From the NCBI RefSeq assembly GCF_030246885.1, contig NZ_CP126739.1, forward strand, positions 2,790,001 to 2,854,000: a DNA stretch of 64,000 nucleotides, read 5' to 3'. This DNA is from Microbacterium sp. zg-B185 (lineage in GTDB: Bacteria > Actinomycetota > Actinomycetes > Actinomycetales > Microbacteriaceae). The position numbers and the translations under genes are program-made. Below are positions 7,152 to 16,187 of this stretch, piece after piece (the first letter of the stretch is position 1; each line of letters starts with the position of its first letter). The notes under the pieces were generated by a model that saw only the letters and a list, made by a program, of their open reading frames with translations, did not search any database and was not told the origin of the DNA.

Positions 7152-8126
7152 ATGACGGCCACCTCCCGATTGCTCAGCCTCCTCTCGCTGCTGCAGACCC
7201 GGCGCGACTGGCCGGGGTCGCTCCTCGCCGCGCGCCTGGAGGTCAGCCCTCGCACGGTGCGCCGCGACGTGGACCGGCTGCGGGAGATGGGGTACCGCAT
7301 CCAGGCCACGATGGGGCCGGACGGCGGTTACCGGCTCGACGCCGGCAGCGAGCTGCCGCCGCTGCTGTTCGACGACGACCAGGCCATCGCACTCGCGGTC
7401 GCCCTGCAGGCTGGGACAGTGACCGGGGCCGGGATCGAAGAAGCAGCCCTCCGGGCGCTGACCACCGTGCGGCAGGTGATGCCATCACGGCTCCGGCACC
7501 GTCTGAATGCGCTGGATTTCACGGCCATCCCGCGTCGCCCGGGCGACGCGGCGTCCGACCCGGTATCGCCGGAGGTCCTCGTCGCCGTCTCGACCGCCGC
7601 GCGTGCTCACGAGGTGCTGCGCTTCGACTACGCCAGCCACCGCACCGCTGACTCCTCGGCACCGCCGCGACGGGTCGAGCCGCATCACCTGGTGACCTCG
7701 CACGGCCGCTGGTATCTGGTCGCCTGGGACCTCGACCGCGATGATTGGCGCCTCTTCCGCGCCGACCGGATCGCGCCGCGCACCCCGACCGGGCCTCGTT
7801 TCGTCCCCCGCGAGGTGCCCGGGGGTGATGTCGGCGGATACGTCTCGGCCCGCTTCACCGGCTCCAGCGGCGCCGAACGGTGGCCGTGCACGGGAAAGGT
7901 CATCCTCCACCGACCTGCCGGTGACGTGCTCCCGTTCGCCGGCGACGGCATCGTCGAGGATCTGGGGCCCGACCGGTGCACCCTGGAAGCCGGCTCCTGG
8001 TCATGGGTCGCCCTCGCCGCGACCCTCAACCGCTTCGACACCGACATCGAGGTCCTCCACCCGCGGGAACTCACAGACGCCTTCGCGCAGCTCGCAGCTC
8101 GCAACACCGCAACGGCAACCGCGTAG
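7152..8126 (+). CDS. WYL-domain transcriptional regulator
   Basis: A 324-aa regulator with an N-terminal DeoR-like HTH (about residues 5-58, with SPRTVRRDVDRLREMGYRIQ) and a WYL domain (about 145-215, with RRVEPHHLVTSHGRWYLVAW). Closely similar in layout to the regulator at 1040. ATG 7152 is chosen because it matches the family N-terminus. It is divergent from the PhnB-like gene with a strong inverted repeat between them, which suggests control of that gene and autoregulation. Ligand unknown. Confidence 0.93.
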   Translation: MTATSRLLSLLSLLQTRRDWPGSLLAARLEVSPRTVRRDVDRLREMGYRIQATMGPDGGYRLDAGSELPPLLFDDDQAIALAVALQAGTVTGAGIEEAALRALTTVRQVMPSRLRHRLNALDFTAIPRRPGDAASDPVSPEVLVAVSTAARAHEVLRFDYASHRTADSSAPPRRVEPHHLVTSHGRWYLVAWDLDRDDWRLFRADRIAPRTPTGPRFVPREVPGGDVGGYVSARFTGSSGAERWPCTGKVILHRPAGDVLPFAGDGIVEDLGPDRCTLEAGSWSWVALAATLNRFDTDIEVLHPRELTDAFAQLAARNTATATA

Positions 8127-8561
8127 CCGTCCCGGCCTGCGGCGGTCGGTCGGGGCGATGCGGCGGGACGCGGGTACGTCACCCGGGACGTCTCGCCCGG
8201 AATCCGGGTTTCAGGCCGCCGGCGGTGGTGGTTACGTGCGAGTGCGCAGGATGGCTCGCACTCCCTGCCCGGGCGCGCAGATCGTCGGTGGCGAGGTTCC
8301 TCAGCGGTGCAAGCCCGCCTTGCGTCTGGACGCCGAGGAGCTCTCGGACCGTCTTGCGGGCCAGCGCCGTGGTTCAGCCCGAACGCGGTCGTCGGTGGTG
8401 GTCTTGACCACGGGGAAAGGCTGGAGGAGCCTATTGGCAGCTGCGATGACGATGGGGCACGCAACGGTGTTCCGGGAGGTCATGGCGGCCACCCCAGCCG
8501 GTCGCACGACGAGTGACGCCCGCCGAGCGACCGACGCGAAAGGTCGACCGGAGGAACACTC
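8127..8561. other. 435-bp stretch without a supported gene
   Basis: No frame shows recognisable motifs. On the minus strand a short in-frame stretch around 8280-8370 (RKTVRELLGVQTQGGL...NLATDDLRARAG) looks protein-like, but its frame breaks on both sides, so it may be decayed coding DNA. The last 20 bp hold the ribosome binding site of the ScyD/ScyE-type gene. Confidence 0.35.
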
Positions 8562-9638
8562 ATGACGACGAGGAGGACGCTGCGCGCGGGTACCGCGGTC
8601 GCAGCTCTGGCAGTCTCAATGCTGTTCGCCCCCACGGTGGCGAGCGCGACCACGCAGTCCGACGAGGAGAGGACAGGCGGCGGCCCCGTCGTGTCGCTCA
8701 TCGCATCGGGGATGCAGGGCACCATCGGCAGCACCATCGGCCCAGACGGAGCGCTTTACGTCGCCGAAGGCAAGGCCGGCCAGATAACACGCGTCGATGT
8801 GCGCACCGGCGAGAAGACCGCGTACGCGACCGGTCTGCCCATCACGGTGCTTCCGCTCGGCGGTGCGATCGACATCGCATTCGTCGGCCGCACGGCCTAC
8901 GTCCTCGTCACCACGGTCGGTGATGACGTCCCCGGCGACACGACCAACGACGTCGACGGCATCTACCGGGTCGACGACGCCGACAGCTTCACCGTGATCG
9001 CGGACATCGGCGAATGGTCCAAGCAGAACCCGCCACCACCGGACATCGACTTCTTCCTCGCGCGTGGAGTCCAATACGCGATGCAGCCCATCTGGGGCGG
9101 ATTCCTCGTCACCGATGGCCACCACAACCGGGTCGTCAAGGTGTCGATGTCCGGGGAGATCACCACGGTCGAGCAGTTCGCCAACATCGTGCCCACCGGA
9201 ATCACCGCGCTGGGACCGTTGGTGTTCATGGCCGAGGCCGGTCCGGTGCCGCACGATCCGTCGACCGGAAAGGTCGTCGCATTCGGGCTTTGGAACCCGG
9301 AGCCTCGGGATGTGGCATCCGGCTACAGCCTCATTACCGATGTCGCACTCGGTGCCTGCGGCCTCTACGCGGTGTCCCAGGGCGACTCCCCCGGCGTGGT
9401 GCCGGAAGGGTCGCCGGCACTGCCGGACAGCGGAGAGCTGCTGAAGGTCAACCACGACGGCACGTTCTCCGTCGTCGCCGACGGACTCGATCTGCCCACG
9501 TCGGTCGCCTTCGCGCGCGACACCGCCTACGTGCTCACTCTCAACGGCGAGGTCTGGAAGGTCGACGACGTCTCGAGCGCCGGCCAGCGCCATCGCTGGG
9601 CAGGCTGCTTCGGCAACGGCTATTTCGGAGCCTGGTGA
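8562..9638 (+). CDS. secreted ScyD/ScyE family beta-propeller protein
   Basis: A 358-aa exported protein. The signal peptide (about residues 1-30) has RRTLRAG, a hydrophobic core and an ASA-type cleavage site. The mature part resembles the ScyD/ScyE family: GPDGALYVAEGKAGQITRVD repeats, GIYRVDDADSFTVIADIGEW, the NPTGI-type strand (IVPTGITALG) and a final LTLNGEVWKV blade, consistent with a six-bladed propeller. The family is named after scytonemin-cluster proteins in cyanobacteria, but in actinobacteria its role is unknown. It is monocistronic, with a strong hairpin at 9663-9698 after it. Confidence 0.85.
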   Translation: MTTRRTLRAGTAVAALAVSMLFAPTVASATTQSDEERTGGGPVVSLIASGMQGTIGSTIGPDGALYVAEGKAGQITRVDVRTGEKTAYATGLPITVLPLGGAIDIAFVGRTAYVLVTTVGDDVPGDTTNDVDGIYRVDDADSFTVIADIGEWSKQNPPPPDIDFFLARGVQYAMQPIWGGFLVTDGHHNRVVKVSMSGEITTVEQFANIVPTGITALGPLVFMAEAGPVPHDPSTGKVVAFGLWNPEPRDVASGYSLITDVALGACGLYAVSQGDSPGVVPEGSPALPDSGELLKVNHDGTFSVVADGLDLPTSVAFARDTAYVLTLNGEVWKVDDVSSAGQRHRWAGCFGNGYFGAW

Positions 9639-9662
9639 TCGCATCCACCCGATGTGACCGGA

Positions 9663-9698
9663 GTCGGCCGAGGAGCACACTCGTGCTCTTCGGCCGAC
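9663..9698 (+). terminator. terminator hairpin after ScyD/ScyE-type gene
   Basis: GTCGGCCGAGGAGCAC (9663-9678) pairs over 16 bp, with one G-T pair, with GTGCTCTTCGGCCGAC (9683-9698) around the loop ACTC. It lies between convergent units and probably works on both strands. Confidence 0.7.
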
Positions 9699-9718
9699 CC
9701 GAATCCGATGTGCGGTGA

Positions 9719-9950
9719 TCAGCGACTGGAGTAGCCGCCGTCGATCGGCAGCGCGACGCCCGAGATCATGGCGGCCCCGTCGTTGAGCAGGAAGACGATG
9801 GCGGCGGCGATATCGTCCTCGGTCGCCCAGCGGTGCAGGGCATCGCCTCCAGGAAAGGCCCTTCGATCTCAGGACGACCCCAGTACCACGCCGACATCGA
9901 CGTCATCACCGCCGTCGGATTCACGCTGTTGACGCGGCTGCTGGGTGACC
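9719..9950 (-). pseudogene. C-terminal fragment of a short-chain dehydrogenase, frameshifted
   Basis: The minus strand encodes the end of an SDR oxidoreductase. One frame reads RVNSVNPTAVMTSMSAWYWG and on to GPFLEAMP. The next frame continues with LHRWATEDDIAAAIVFLLND and the closing IDGGYSSR before the stop at 9719. The switch falls in a CCC run near 9838 and looks like a one-base deletion. The cofactor-binding and catalytic Tyr-Lys parts are absent: upstream of about 9950 the homology stops where the next gene's leader begins. It is therefore a remnant. Confidence 0.75.
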
Positions 9951-10030
9951 GCCATCCCGCTCTCACGACGGGTGTACCGCCGTCGCCGCAGCGTTCACGG
10001 TCGCACGCCCGCAGACGCCGCGCGGGTGCG

Positions 10031-10126
10031 GCTGGCAGGATGGCCGCGTGCGGCAGGGAGCGGCTGGCAGGATGGCCGCGTGCGGCAGGGAGCGGCTGGC
10101 AGGATGGCCGCGTGCGGCAGGGAGCG
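10031..10126 (+). repeat. three perfect 32-bp tandem repeats over a translation start
   Basis: Three identical 32-bp units occupy 10031-10062, 10063-10094 and 10095-10126. Each unit contains AGGA followed 7 nt later by GTG, so it carries a complete translation-initiation site (GTGs at 10048, 10080 and 10112). Because 32 is not a multiple of 3, the three starts lie in three different frames; only the last is in frame with the phosphotransferase sequence. Confidence 0.95.
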
Positions 10127-10815
10127 GCGGGCCACGTACGGCTGGTGCAGCGGGAGGGCAGGACCCTCGTCCAGAAGCGCCTGGCGGATGTGGAACGCCA
10201 TGACACCGAAGTGCTCGCCCTGCGCGCCCTCGCCGGCACCGGCCTTCCGGTTCCCCAGGTCGTCGAGGTGCGGCCCGGTTCCATCCTGATGACGCACATG
10301 CCCGGGAATCGCCTGGACACGGGCGATGCGGACACGCGACGCGACCGCCTCCGGGCCTCGGCTGCGCTGATGCGTCGACTGCATGCGCTGCGGCCGCCCG
10401 CCGGACTGCCGCCCGCGCCGGACGACGAGCTGATCATCCGCCCGTATCGGGATGCCGGCGGCCCCCCGCTTCCGCTCGCCGTTGCGCCTGCGGCGGGCAG
10501 GGTGTTCTGCCACGGCGACTGGACGGACGGGAACCTGCTCGCCGTGAACGGCACCATCACAGCCATCGTCGACTGGGAGGCCGCTCACCTCGGAGACCCG
10601 ATCCGCGAGCTCTCGCGCGCAGCCTGGGCGGCTGGGGCGGAAGGACGCGCGGTCCTTGGATGTCATGGTCGCGGCGTACGCCGCCCGACCTGCCGTCCGT
10701 GCGGGCTTGGACGCCGATCCACGCGGTCGAACTCTGGCTCGGGTTCGCCCAGGCGTGCCCTCCCGCCTACCTCGCGCAGCTCACGACCGAGCTGCGGGAT
10801 TGGCCTTGCCCCTGA
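10112..10815 (+). pseudogene. aminoglycoside-phosphotransferase-like kinase, two frameshifts
   Basis: Remnant or misread gene of the APH/choline-kinase fold. From GTG 10112 the first frame gives the N-lobe (VRLVQREGRTLVQKRLADVE) and the catalytic loop FCHGDWTDGNLL, then the DFG-equivalent IVDWEAAHLGDP. Near 10650 the homology moves to a second frame (LDVMVAAYAARPAVRAG), and near 10710 to a third (IHAVELWLGFAQACPPAYLA), ending at the TGA at 10815. Full-length relatives are one frame of about 230 residues, so two single-base changes have occurred or were miscalled. The start region is triplicated (see the 32-bp repeat). Catalytic Asp and Asn are present. Substrate unknown. Confidence 0.75.
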
Positions 10816-10878
10816 CCGGACCGGTCCCGTCCTCCGGCCGGGCGTCCTGCGAGGAGGCGGCCGAGCTGTTCAGGAGCA

Positions 10879-12639
10879 TCATTTCGTCTGGTCATCACCG
10901 GCGTCCACGACCGGCGTGGATGGGGCGTCCTTCGCGGGTCCGACGCCGACAGGTATTCCGGCTTCGGGGTGGTTGGCATCGAACGCGGGGCGCTCGCTGC
11001 GGATCCGCGGGATCGAGGTGAAGTTGTGCCGCGGCGGCGGGCACGAGGTCGCCCACTCCAGCGACGCGCCATACCCCCACGGGTCGTTCACGGTCACCTT
11101 GGGCGCCTTGCGCGCAGTGATCCACACGTTGAACAGGAACGGGATCATCGACGCACCCAGGATCATCGCCCCGACCGTGGAGAGCTGATTCAGCCAGGTG
11201 AAATTGTCCTGTTCCGAGTAGTCCGCGTAGCGGCGCGGCATGCCGTCCACGCCCAGCCAGTGCTGGATCAGGAAGGTCATGTGGAAGCCGATGAACAGCA
11301 TCCAGAAGTGCACGTAGCCGATGCGTTCGTTCAGCATCTTGCCCGTGAACTTCGGCCACCAGAAGTAGAACCCGGCGAACATCGCGAACACCACGGTGCC
11401 GAACACGACGTAGTGGAAGTGCGCGACGACGAAGTAGGTGTCCGAGATGTGGAAATCCAGCGGCGGGGAGGCCAGGATCACACCGGTCAGACCACCGAAG
11501 ACGAACGAGACCAGGAAGCCCAGCGAGAACAGCATCGGCGTTTCGAAGGTGACCGAGCCGCGCCACATCGTGCCGATCCAGTTGAAGATCTTCACCCCGG
11601 TGGGCACCGCGATCAGCATCGTCATCAGCGCGAAGAACGGCAGCAGGACGGCACCGGTGACGTACATGTGGTGCGCCCACACCGCGACGGACAGCGCCGC
11701 GATCGCGATGGTGGCGTAGACGAGGGTCTTGTATCCGAAGATCGGCTTGCGGCTGAAGACCGGGAAGATCTCCGAGACGATGCCGAAGAACGGCAGCGCG
11801 ATGATGTACACCTCGGGGTGGCCGAAGAACCAGAACAGGTGCTGCCACAGCAGCACACCACCGTTCGCCGGGTCGTAGATGTGCGCTCCCAGGACCCGGT
11901 CGGCCGCGGCCGCCAGGATCGCCGCCGCCAGGACGGGGAAGGCGAGGAGGATCAGGATGCTGGTGACCAGCGTGTTCCAGGTGAAGATCGGCATCCGCCA
12001 CATCGTCATCCCGGGCGCGCGCATCGTGATGATCGTGGTGATGAAGTTCACCGCACCCAGGATCGTGCCGAAACCGCTCATGCCCAGGCCGAGCATCCAG
12101 AGATTGCCGCCGACACCGGGGGTGAACGTGGCATTCGCGAGCGGTTGATATGCGGTCCAGCCGAAGGATGCCGCCCCCTGCGGGGTGAGGAACCCGGACA
12201 CGGCGATGATCGAGCCGAACAGGAACAGCCAGAACGAGAACGCGTTCAGACGCGGGAACGCCACATCCGGCGCGCCGATCTGCAGCGGCATGATCGCATT
12301 GGCGAAGCCGAAGAAGAGCGGGGTCGCGAACATCAGCAGCATGATCGTGCCGTGCATCGTGAACAGCTGGTTGTACTGCTCCTTGGTCGGCACGATCTGC
12401 ATGCCCGGCTCGAACAGCTCGGCGCGGATGATCAGCGCCATCACGCCGCCCAGCATGAAGAACAGCACCGACGCGATCAGGTACATGTACCCGATCGTCT
12501 TGTGGTCCGTGGAAGTGATCCACTTGACGACGATGTTGCCCTTCTGCTCAGTGCGCGTGGCCCTGAGCAGCGCGGCTTGCCGAGGCGGGAGCGTGGTCGG
12601 GCGTGCTCCCTTCACCGCTGTCCGGGTGGAATCCGCCAT
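10879..12639 (-). CDS. ctaD: cytochrome c oxidase subunit I
   Basis: Catalytic subunit of the aa3-type cytochrome c oxidase, 586 aa. It binds heme a, heme a3 and CuB and reduces oxygen while pumping protons across the membrane. About 12 membrane segments are visible, with the CuB/heme motifs [15 protein letters not shown] and HHMYVTG and the heme-binding pair in [15 protein letters not shown] 12639 follows GGAGGAGGGAG. It stands alone: no ctaC, ctaE, ctaF or qcr genes are adjacent, so it is an orphan and probably second copy. A SURF1 assembly factor is encoded at 29855-30721. Confidence 0.97.
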   Translation of the reverse strand: MADSTRTAVKGARPTTLPPRQAALLRATRTEQKGNIVVKWITSTDHKTIGYMYLIASVLFFMLGGVMALIIRAELFEPGMQIVPTKEQYNQLFTMHGTIMLLMFATPLFFGFANAIMPLQIGAPDVAFPRLNAFSFWLFLFGSIIAVSGFLTPQGAASFGWTAYQPLANATFTPGVGGNLWMLGLGMSGFGTILGAVNFITTIITMRAPGMTMWRMPIFTWNTLVTSILILLAFPVLAAAILAAAADRVLGAHIYDPANGGVLLWQHLFWFFGHPEVYIIALPFFGIVSEIFPVFSRKPIFGYKTLVYATIAIAALSVAVWAHHMYVTGAVLLPFFALMTMLIAVPTGVKIFNWIGTMWRGSVTFETPMLFSLGFLVSFVFGGLTGVILASPPLDFHISDTYFVVAHFHYVVFGTVVFAMFAGFYFWWPKFTGKMLNERIGYVHFWMLFIGFHMTFLIQHWLGVDGMPRRYADYSEQDNFTWLNQLSTVGAMILGASMIPFLFNVWITARKAPKVTVNDPWGYGASLEWATSCPPPRHNFTSIPRIRSERPAFDANHPEAGIPVGVGPAKDAPSTPVVDAGDDQTK

Positions 12640-12934
12640 GATCGCTCCCTCCTCCGCGCCGCTACAGCCACCTCGGTTCGCAGCGGACTCGGATCCGGAT
12701 GAACCCATGCACCTCGATGCGGCGTCGCGACTTTACGTGAAGGCCGCAGACCGCAGACAGGGGCTTGACAGCCGCCGGTCACGGACCACGACATCGGGCA
12801 CCTCGGTGGGATCACCGCCGCGGACGACAGGCCACCCTTCACCCGATCCGCAGTAACGAAGCGGCGCAGCATCACCCCTCCCCCGCGGCGGACCACCCTG
12901 CCAGGATGATGCCAAGCGAGGAGATGAGGACGCG

Positions 12935-15442
12935 ATGACGCAGACGCCGAGCACCGAGGATCAGGCAACCGAGGCATTTCCGCACCGGGAACCGGAGGGG
13001 CTCACCGAAGACGCTCTCGCGCAGATCGACGCGTGGTGGCGGACGGCGAACTACCTGTCTGTGGGGCAGATCTACCTGCTGGATAATCCGCTGCTGCGCG
13101 AACCGCTCGCGCCGGAGCACATCAAGCCCCGACTGCTCGGGCACTGGGGCACCACCCCCGGGCTCAACTTCCTCTACGCCCACCTGAACCGGGCGATCCG
13201 CAGCCGGGGGCTGAACACCATCTACATCACCGGTCCCGGACACGGCGGTCCCGGGATGGTGGCCAACGCATACCTCGACGGCACCTATTCCGAGCTGTAC
13301 CCGCAGGTCGGGCGGAATGAATCGGGTGTGCGGGCGCTGTTCCGGCAGTTCTCGTTCCCGGGCGGGATCCCCAGCCACGCGGCCCCGGAGACGCCCGGGT
13401 CGATCCATGAGGGCGGCGAGCTCGGCTACGCGCTCTCGCACGCGTACGGTGCCGCCTTCGACAATCCCGACCTGCTGGTCGCCGCGGTCGTCGGGGACGG
13501 TGAGGCCGAGACCGGGCCGCTGGCCACCAGCTGGCACTCGAACAAGTTCCTGGACCCGCTCGGGGACGGCGTCGTGCTGCCGATCCTGCACCTCAACGGC
13601 TACAAGATCGCGAATCCGACGGTGCTCGCCCGCATCCCCGAGGACGAGCTGCTCGCCCTGATGCGCGGCTACGGTCACACGCCGCATCTGGTATCCGGCG
13701 GCTTCGACGGCGAAGACCCGGCGGCCGTCCACCGCCGGTTCGCCGAGACGCTCGACACCGTTCTGAACGAGATCGCGGCGATCAAGGCGGCGGCGGAGGC
13801 CGGGACGCTGCCGGGCCGACCGGCGTGGCCCATGATCATCCTGCGCACTCCGAAGGGGTGGACCTGCCCGCGCGAGATCGACGGCCTGCCGGCCGAGGAC
13901 AGCTGGCGTTCGCACCAGGTTCCGCTCGCCAATGCACGCGACACCGCCGCGCACCTGAAGGTCCTGGAGGACTGGCTGCGCTCGTACCGGCCGGATGAGC
14001 TCTTCGACGATTCCGGAGCAGTGGTGCCCCTGGCCACGGCGCTGGCGCCGGAGGGGACGCTGCGGATGAGCGCGAATCCGGCCGCCAACGGCGGAGTGCT
14101 CAAGCGCGATCTCGTGCTGCCGGACTTCCGGGCCTTCGCCGTGGACGTGCCCGCTCCCGGGGGCACCGTGAATGAGGCCACGCGCGTGCTCGGACAGTGG
14201 CTCGCCGAGGTCATCCGCCGCAATCCGGACAACTTCCGCATCTTCGGCCCGGACGAGACGGCATCCAATCGCCTGGGCGCCGTGTACGCGGTGACGGACA
14301 AGCAGTGGAATGCGCAGCTGCTGCCGCAGGACGAGCACCTGGCCCGGAGCGGCAGGGTCATGGAGATGCTCAGCGAGCATCAGTGCCAGGGCTGGCTGGA
14401 GGGCTACCTACTGACCGGACGGCACGGACTGTTCAACACGTACGAGGCGTTCGTGCACATCGTCGACTCGATGCTCAACCAGCATGCCAAGTGGTTGAAG
14501 GTGAGCAAGGAGATCCCGTGGCGGCGTCCGATCGCCTCGTTGAACTATCTGCTGTCCTCGCACGTGTGGCGGCAGGACCACAACGGGCTCTCGCACCAGG
14601 ACCCCGGGTTCATCGACCACGTCGTGAACAAGAAGCCGGACGTGGTGCGCGTCTACCTGCCCTTCGACGCCAACACGCTGCTGTCCACGTACGACCACTG
14701 CCTGCGCAGCACCGACTATGTGAACGTCGTCGTCGCCGGGAAGCAGCCCACCTTCAACTGGCTGAGCATGGACCAGGCGATCGCGCACATGACCCGGGGA
14801 CTCGGGATCTTCGAGTGGGCGGGGACCGAGACCGCCGGCGCGGAGCCGGATGTCGTGCTCGCCTGCGCCGGCGACGTGCCCACACTCGAGACGCTGGCCG
14901 CGGCATCCCTGCTCCGGTCCGAGATTCCGGATCTGAAGGTGAGGGTCGTCAACGTCGTCGACCTGATGCGGCTGGTCAGTGAGGGCGAGCACCCGCACGG
15001 GCTGCCGGACCGGGAGTACGACGCGATCTTCACGACGGATCGGCCGGTGATCTTCGCCTACCACGGCTATCCATGGCTGATCCACCGACTCACCTACCGT
15101 CGCGCCGGCCACCCTCACCTGCACGTGCGCGGCTATAAGGAGGAGGGCACGACGACCACGCCCTTCGACATGGTGATGCTCAACGACATCGACCGCTATC
15201 GCCTGGTGATCGACGTTCTGGACCGCGTTCCGGGCCTGGCCGGGCGGTATGCGGGGCTGCGCCAGCGGATGCAGGACGCGCGGGTCGAGGCGCGCCTGTA
15301 CACCCGTGAGCACGGTGAGGACATCCCTGCCGTCGCGGAGTGGACGTGGAGCGGCAGCGCGGAAGGGTTCGCGCGCGAGGCGAACACCGGGGTGGGACAG
15401 GTCAGCACCGACGCGGACACCGGTGGGGACAACGACCTCTGA
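12935..15442 (+). CDS. xfp: phosphoketolase (xylulose-5-P / fructose-6-P)
   Basis: Thiamine-diphosphate enzyme splitting xylulose 5-phosphate or fructose 6-phosphate with phosphate to give acetyl phosphate plus glyceraldehyde 3-phosphate or erythrose 4-phosphate. At 835 aa it has the usual family length. Visible are the XFP_N signature ([18 protein letters not shown] and [19 protein letters not shown]), the cofactor-binding segment [20 protein letters not shown], and the C-terminal XFP_C part (FHGYPW-type [17 protein letters not shown]). No acetate kinase gene is adjacent, so acetyl phosphate must be handled elsewhere. ATG 12935 lies after GAGGAGATGAGGA-type sequence. It converges closely on the membrane gene at 15464. 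Confidence 0.97.
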   Translation: MTQTPSTEDQATEAFPHREPEGLTEDALAQIDAWWRTANYLSVGQIYLLDNPLLREPLAPEHIKPRLLGHWGTTPGLNFLYAHLNRAIRSRGLNTIYITGPGHGGPGMVANAYLDGTYSELYPQVGRNESGVRALFRQFSFPGGIPSHAAPETPGSIHEGGELGYALSHAYGAAFDNPDLLVAAVVGDGEAETGPLATSWHSNKFLDPLGDGVVLPILHLNGYKIANPTVLARIPEDELLALMRGYGHTPHLVSGGFDGEDPAAVHRRFAETLDTVLNEIAAIKAAAEAGTLPGRPAWPMIILRTPKGWTCPREIDGLPAEDSWRSHQVPLANARDTAAHLKVLEDWLRSYRPDELFDDSGAVVPLATALAPEGTLRMSANPAANGGVLKRDLVLPDFRAFAVDVPAPGGTVNEATRVLGQWLAEVIRRNPDNFRIFGPDETASNRLGAVYAVTDKQWNAQLLPQDEHLARSGRVMEMLSEHQCQGWLEGYLLTGRHGLFNTYEAFVHIVDSMLNQHAKWLKVSKEIPWRRPIASLNYLLSSHVWRQDHNGLSHQDPGFIDHVVNKKPDVVRVYLPFDANTLLSTYDHCLRSTDYVNVVVAGKQPTFNWLSMDQAIAHMTRGLGIFEWAGTETAGAEPDVVLACAGDVPTLETLAAASLLRSEIPDLKVRVVNVVDLMRLVSEGEHPHGLPDREYDAIFTTDRPVIFAYHGYPWLIHRLTYRRAGHPHLHVRGYKEEGTTTTPFDMVMLNDIDRYRLVIDVLDRVPGLAGRYAGLRQRMQDARVEARLYTREHGEDIPAVAEWTWSGSAEGFAREANTGVGQVSTDADTGGDNDL

Positions 15443-15463
15443 TGCTCCGCGCCGGCGGAGGCA

Positions 15464-16111
15464 TCACCCTCGCTGGCTGGAGAGTTCCCGCCCCTCGTCC
15501 ACGGAGTCCTCGACGCTGGGCTGGGACCGGCCCCGCACGAGGCGGTCGATGAGAGCGGCCAGCCACGCTCCGCCGATCCCCAAGACGATCACCGTGCCCT
15601 CGCTGACGAGGATGTACGCACCCGTCGTCGCGGATGCCTGCACCAGCAGGACGCTGACCAGCGGGGGGATCAGTGCCAGGAGCAGCACGAGAAACGCCAG
15701 GGGATGCCGCCCCCGGACGAGCAGCCATCCGCCCAGGGCGACCACCAGCGTGATCAGACCCTGATTGACGACGAAGGTCCAGAACGCGACGGGATGGTCG
15801 ATGTTGCCGACTCCGCGCTCGATCCCGATGGTCGCCCACAGCAGCAGCACGACGCAGGCGAGGGTGACCGCACCCAGCCGTCGAGCGCCGGATGCCGGCA
15901 TGAGTATGAATGCGGCCAGGTAGATGCCGATGATCAGGACGAACTCCGCGAAGTCCACGGCCGGCACGTCGGTGCCCAGGACCCCGGCGTAGTTCGCCGC
16001 CTGGATGAACGCGCTGAAGTCCGTGGCGATGTTCAGGAATCCGGCGAAGAGCACGCCGACGAGGGCCGCTCCGTACCGAGCGTTCCGATCGAATCGCACC
16101 TCGGGAACCAT
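15464..16111 (-). CDS. hypothetical six-helix membrane protein
   Basis: A 215-aa integral membrane protein of unknown function. Hydrophobic segments fall at about residues 12-32, 52-75, 80-98, 108-130, 138-160 and 170-190, with a short charged C-terminal tail. No catalytic or transporter motif is visible. It is divergent from the phospholipase-type gene at 16188 and ends 21 bp from the phosphoketolase stop. Confidence 0.75.
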   Translation of the reverse strand: MVPEVRFDRNARYGAALVGVLFAGFLNIATDFSAFIQAANYAGVLGTDVPAVDFAEFVLIIGIYLAAFILMPASGARRLGAVTLACVVLLLWATIGIERGVGNIDHPVAFWTFVVNQGLITLVVALGGWLLVRGRHPLAFLVLLLALIPPLVSVLLVQASATTGAYILVSEGTVIVLGIGGAWLAALIDRLVRGRSQPSVEDSVDEGRELSSQRG

Positions 16112-16187
16112 GGGACGACCCTACTGGGCCGACACACTCCGCCCGCACCGACGTGGATAGACTGACGGCCGGATTGCGCGCAGGGGG

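Noticed and set aside
8307..8516. Short frames on both strands in the gap before the ScyD/ScyE-type gene
   Set aside because: No consistent frame or motif; possibly decayed coding sequence but not supportable as a gene.
10969..12702. 577-residue open frame antisense to ctaD
   Set aside because: His/Glu/Arg/Asp-rich antisense translation; ctaD on the other strand has unmistakable motifs.
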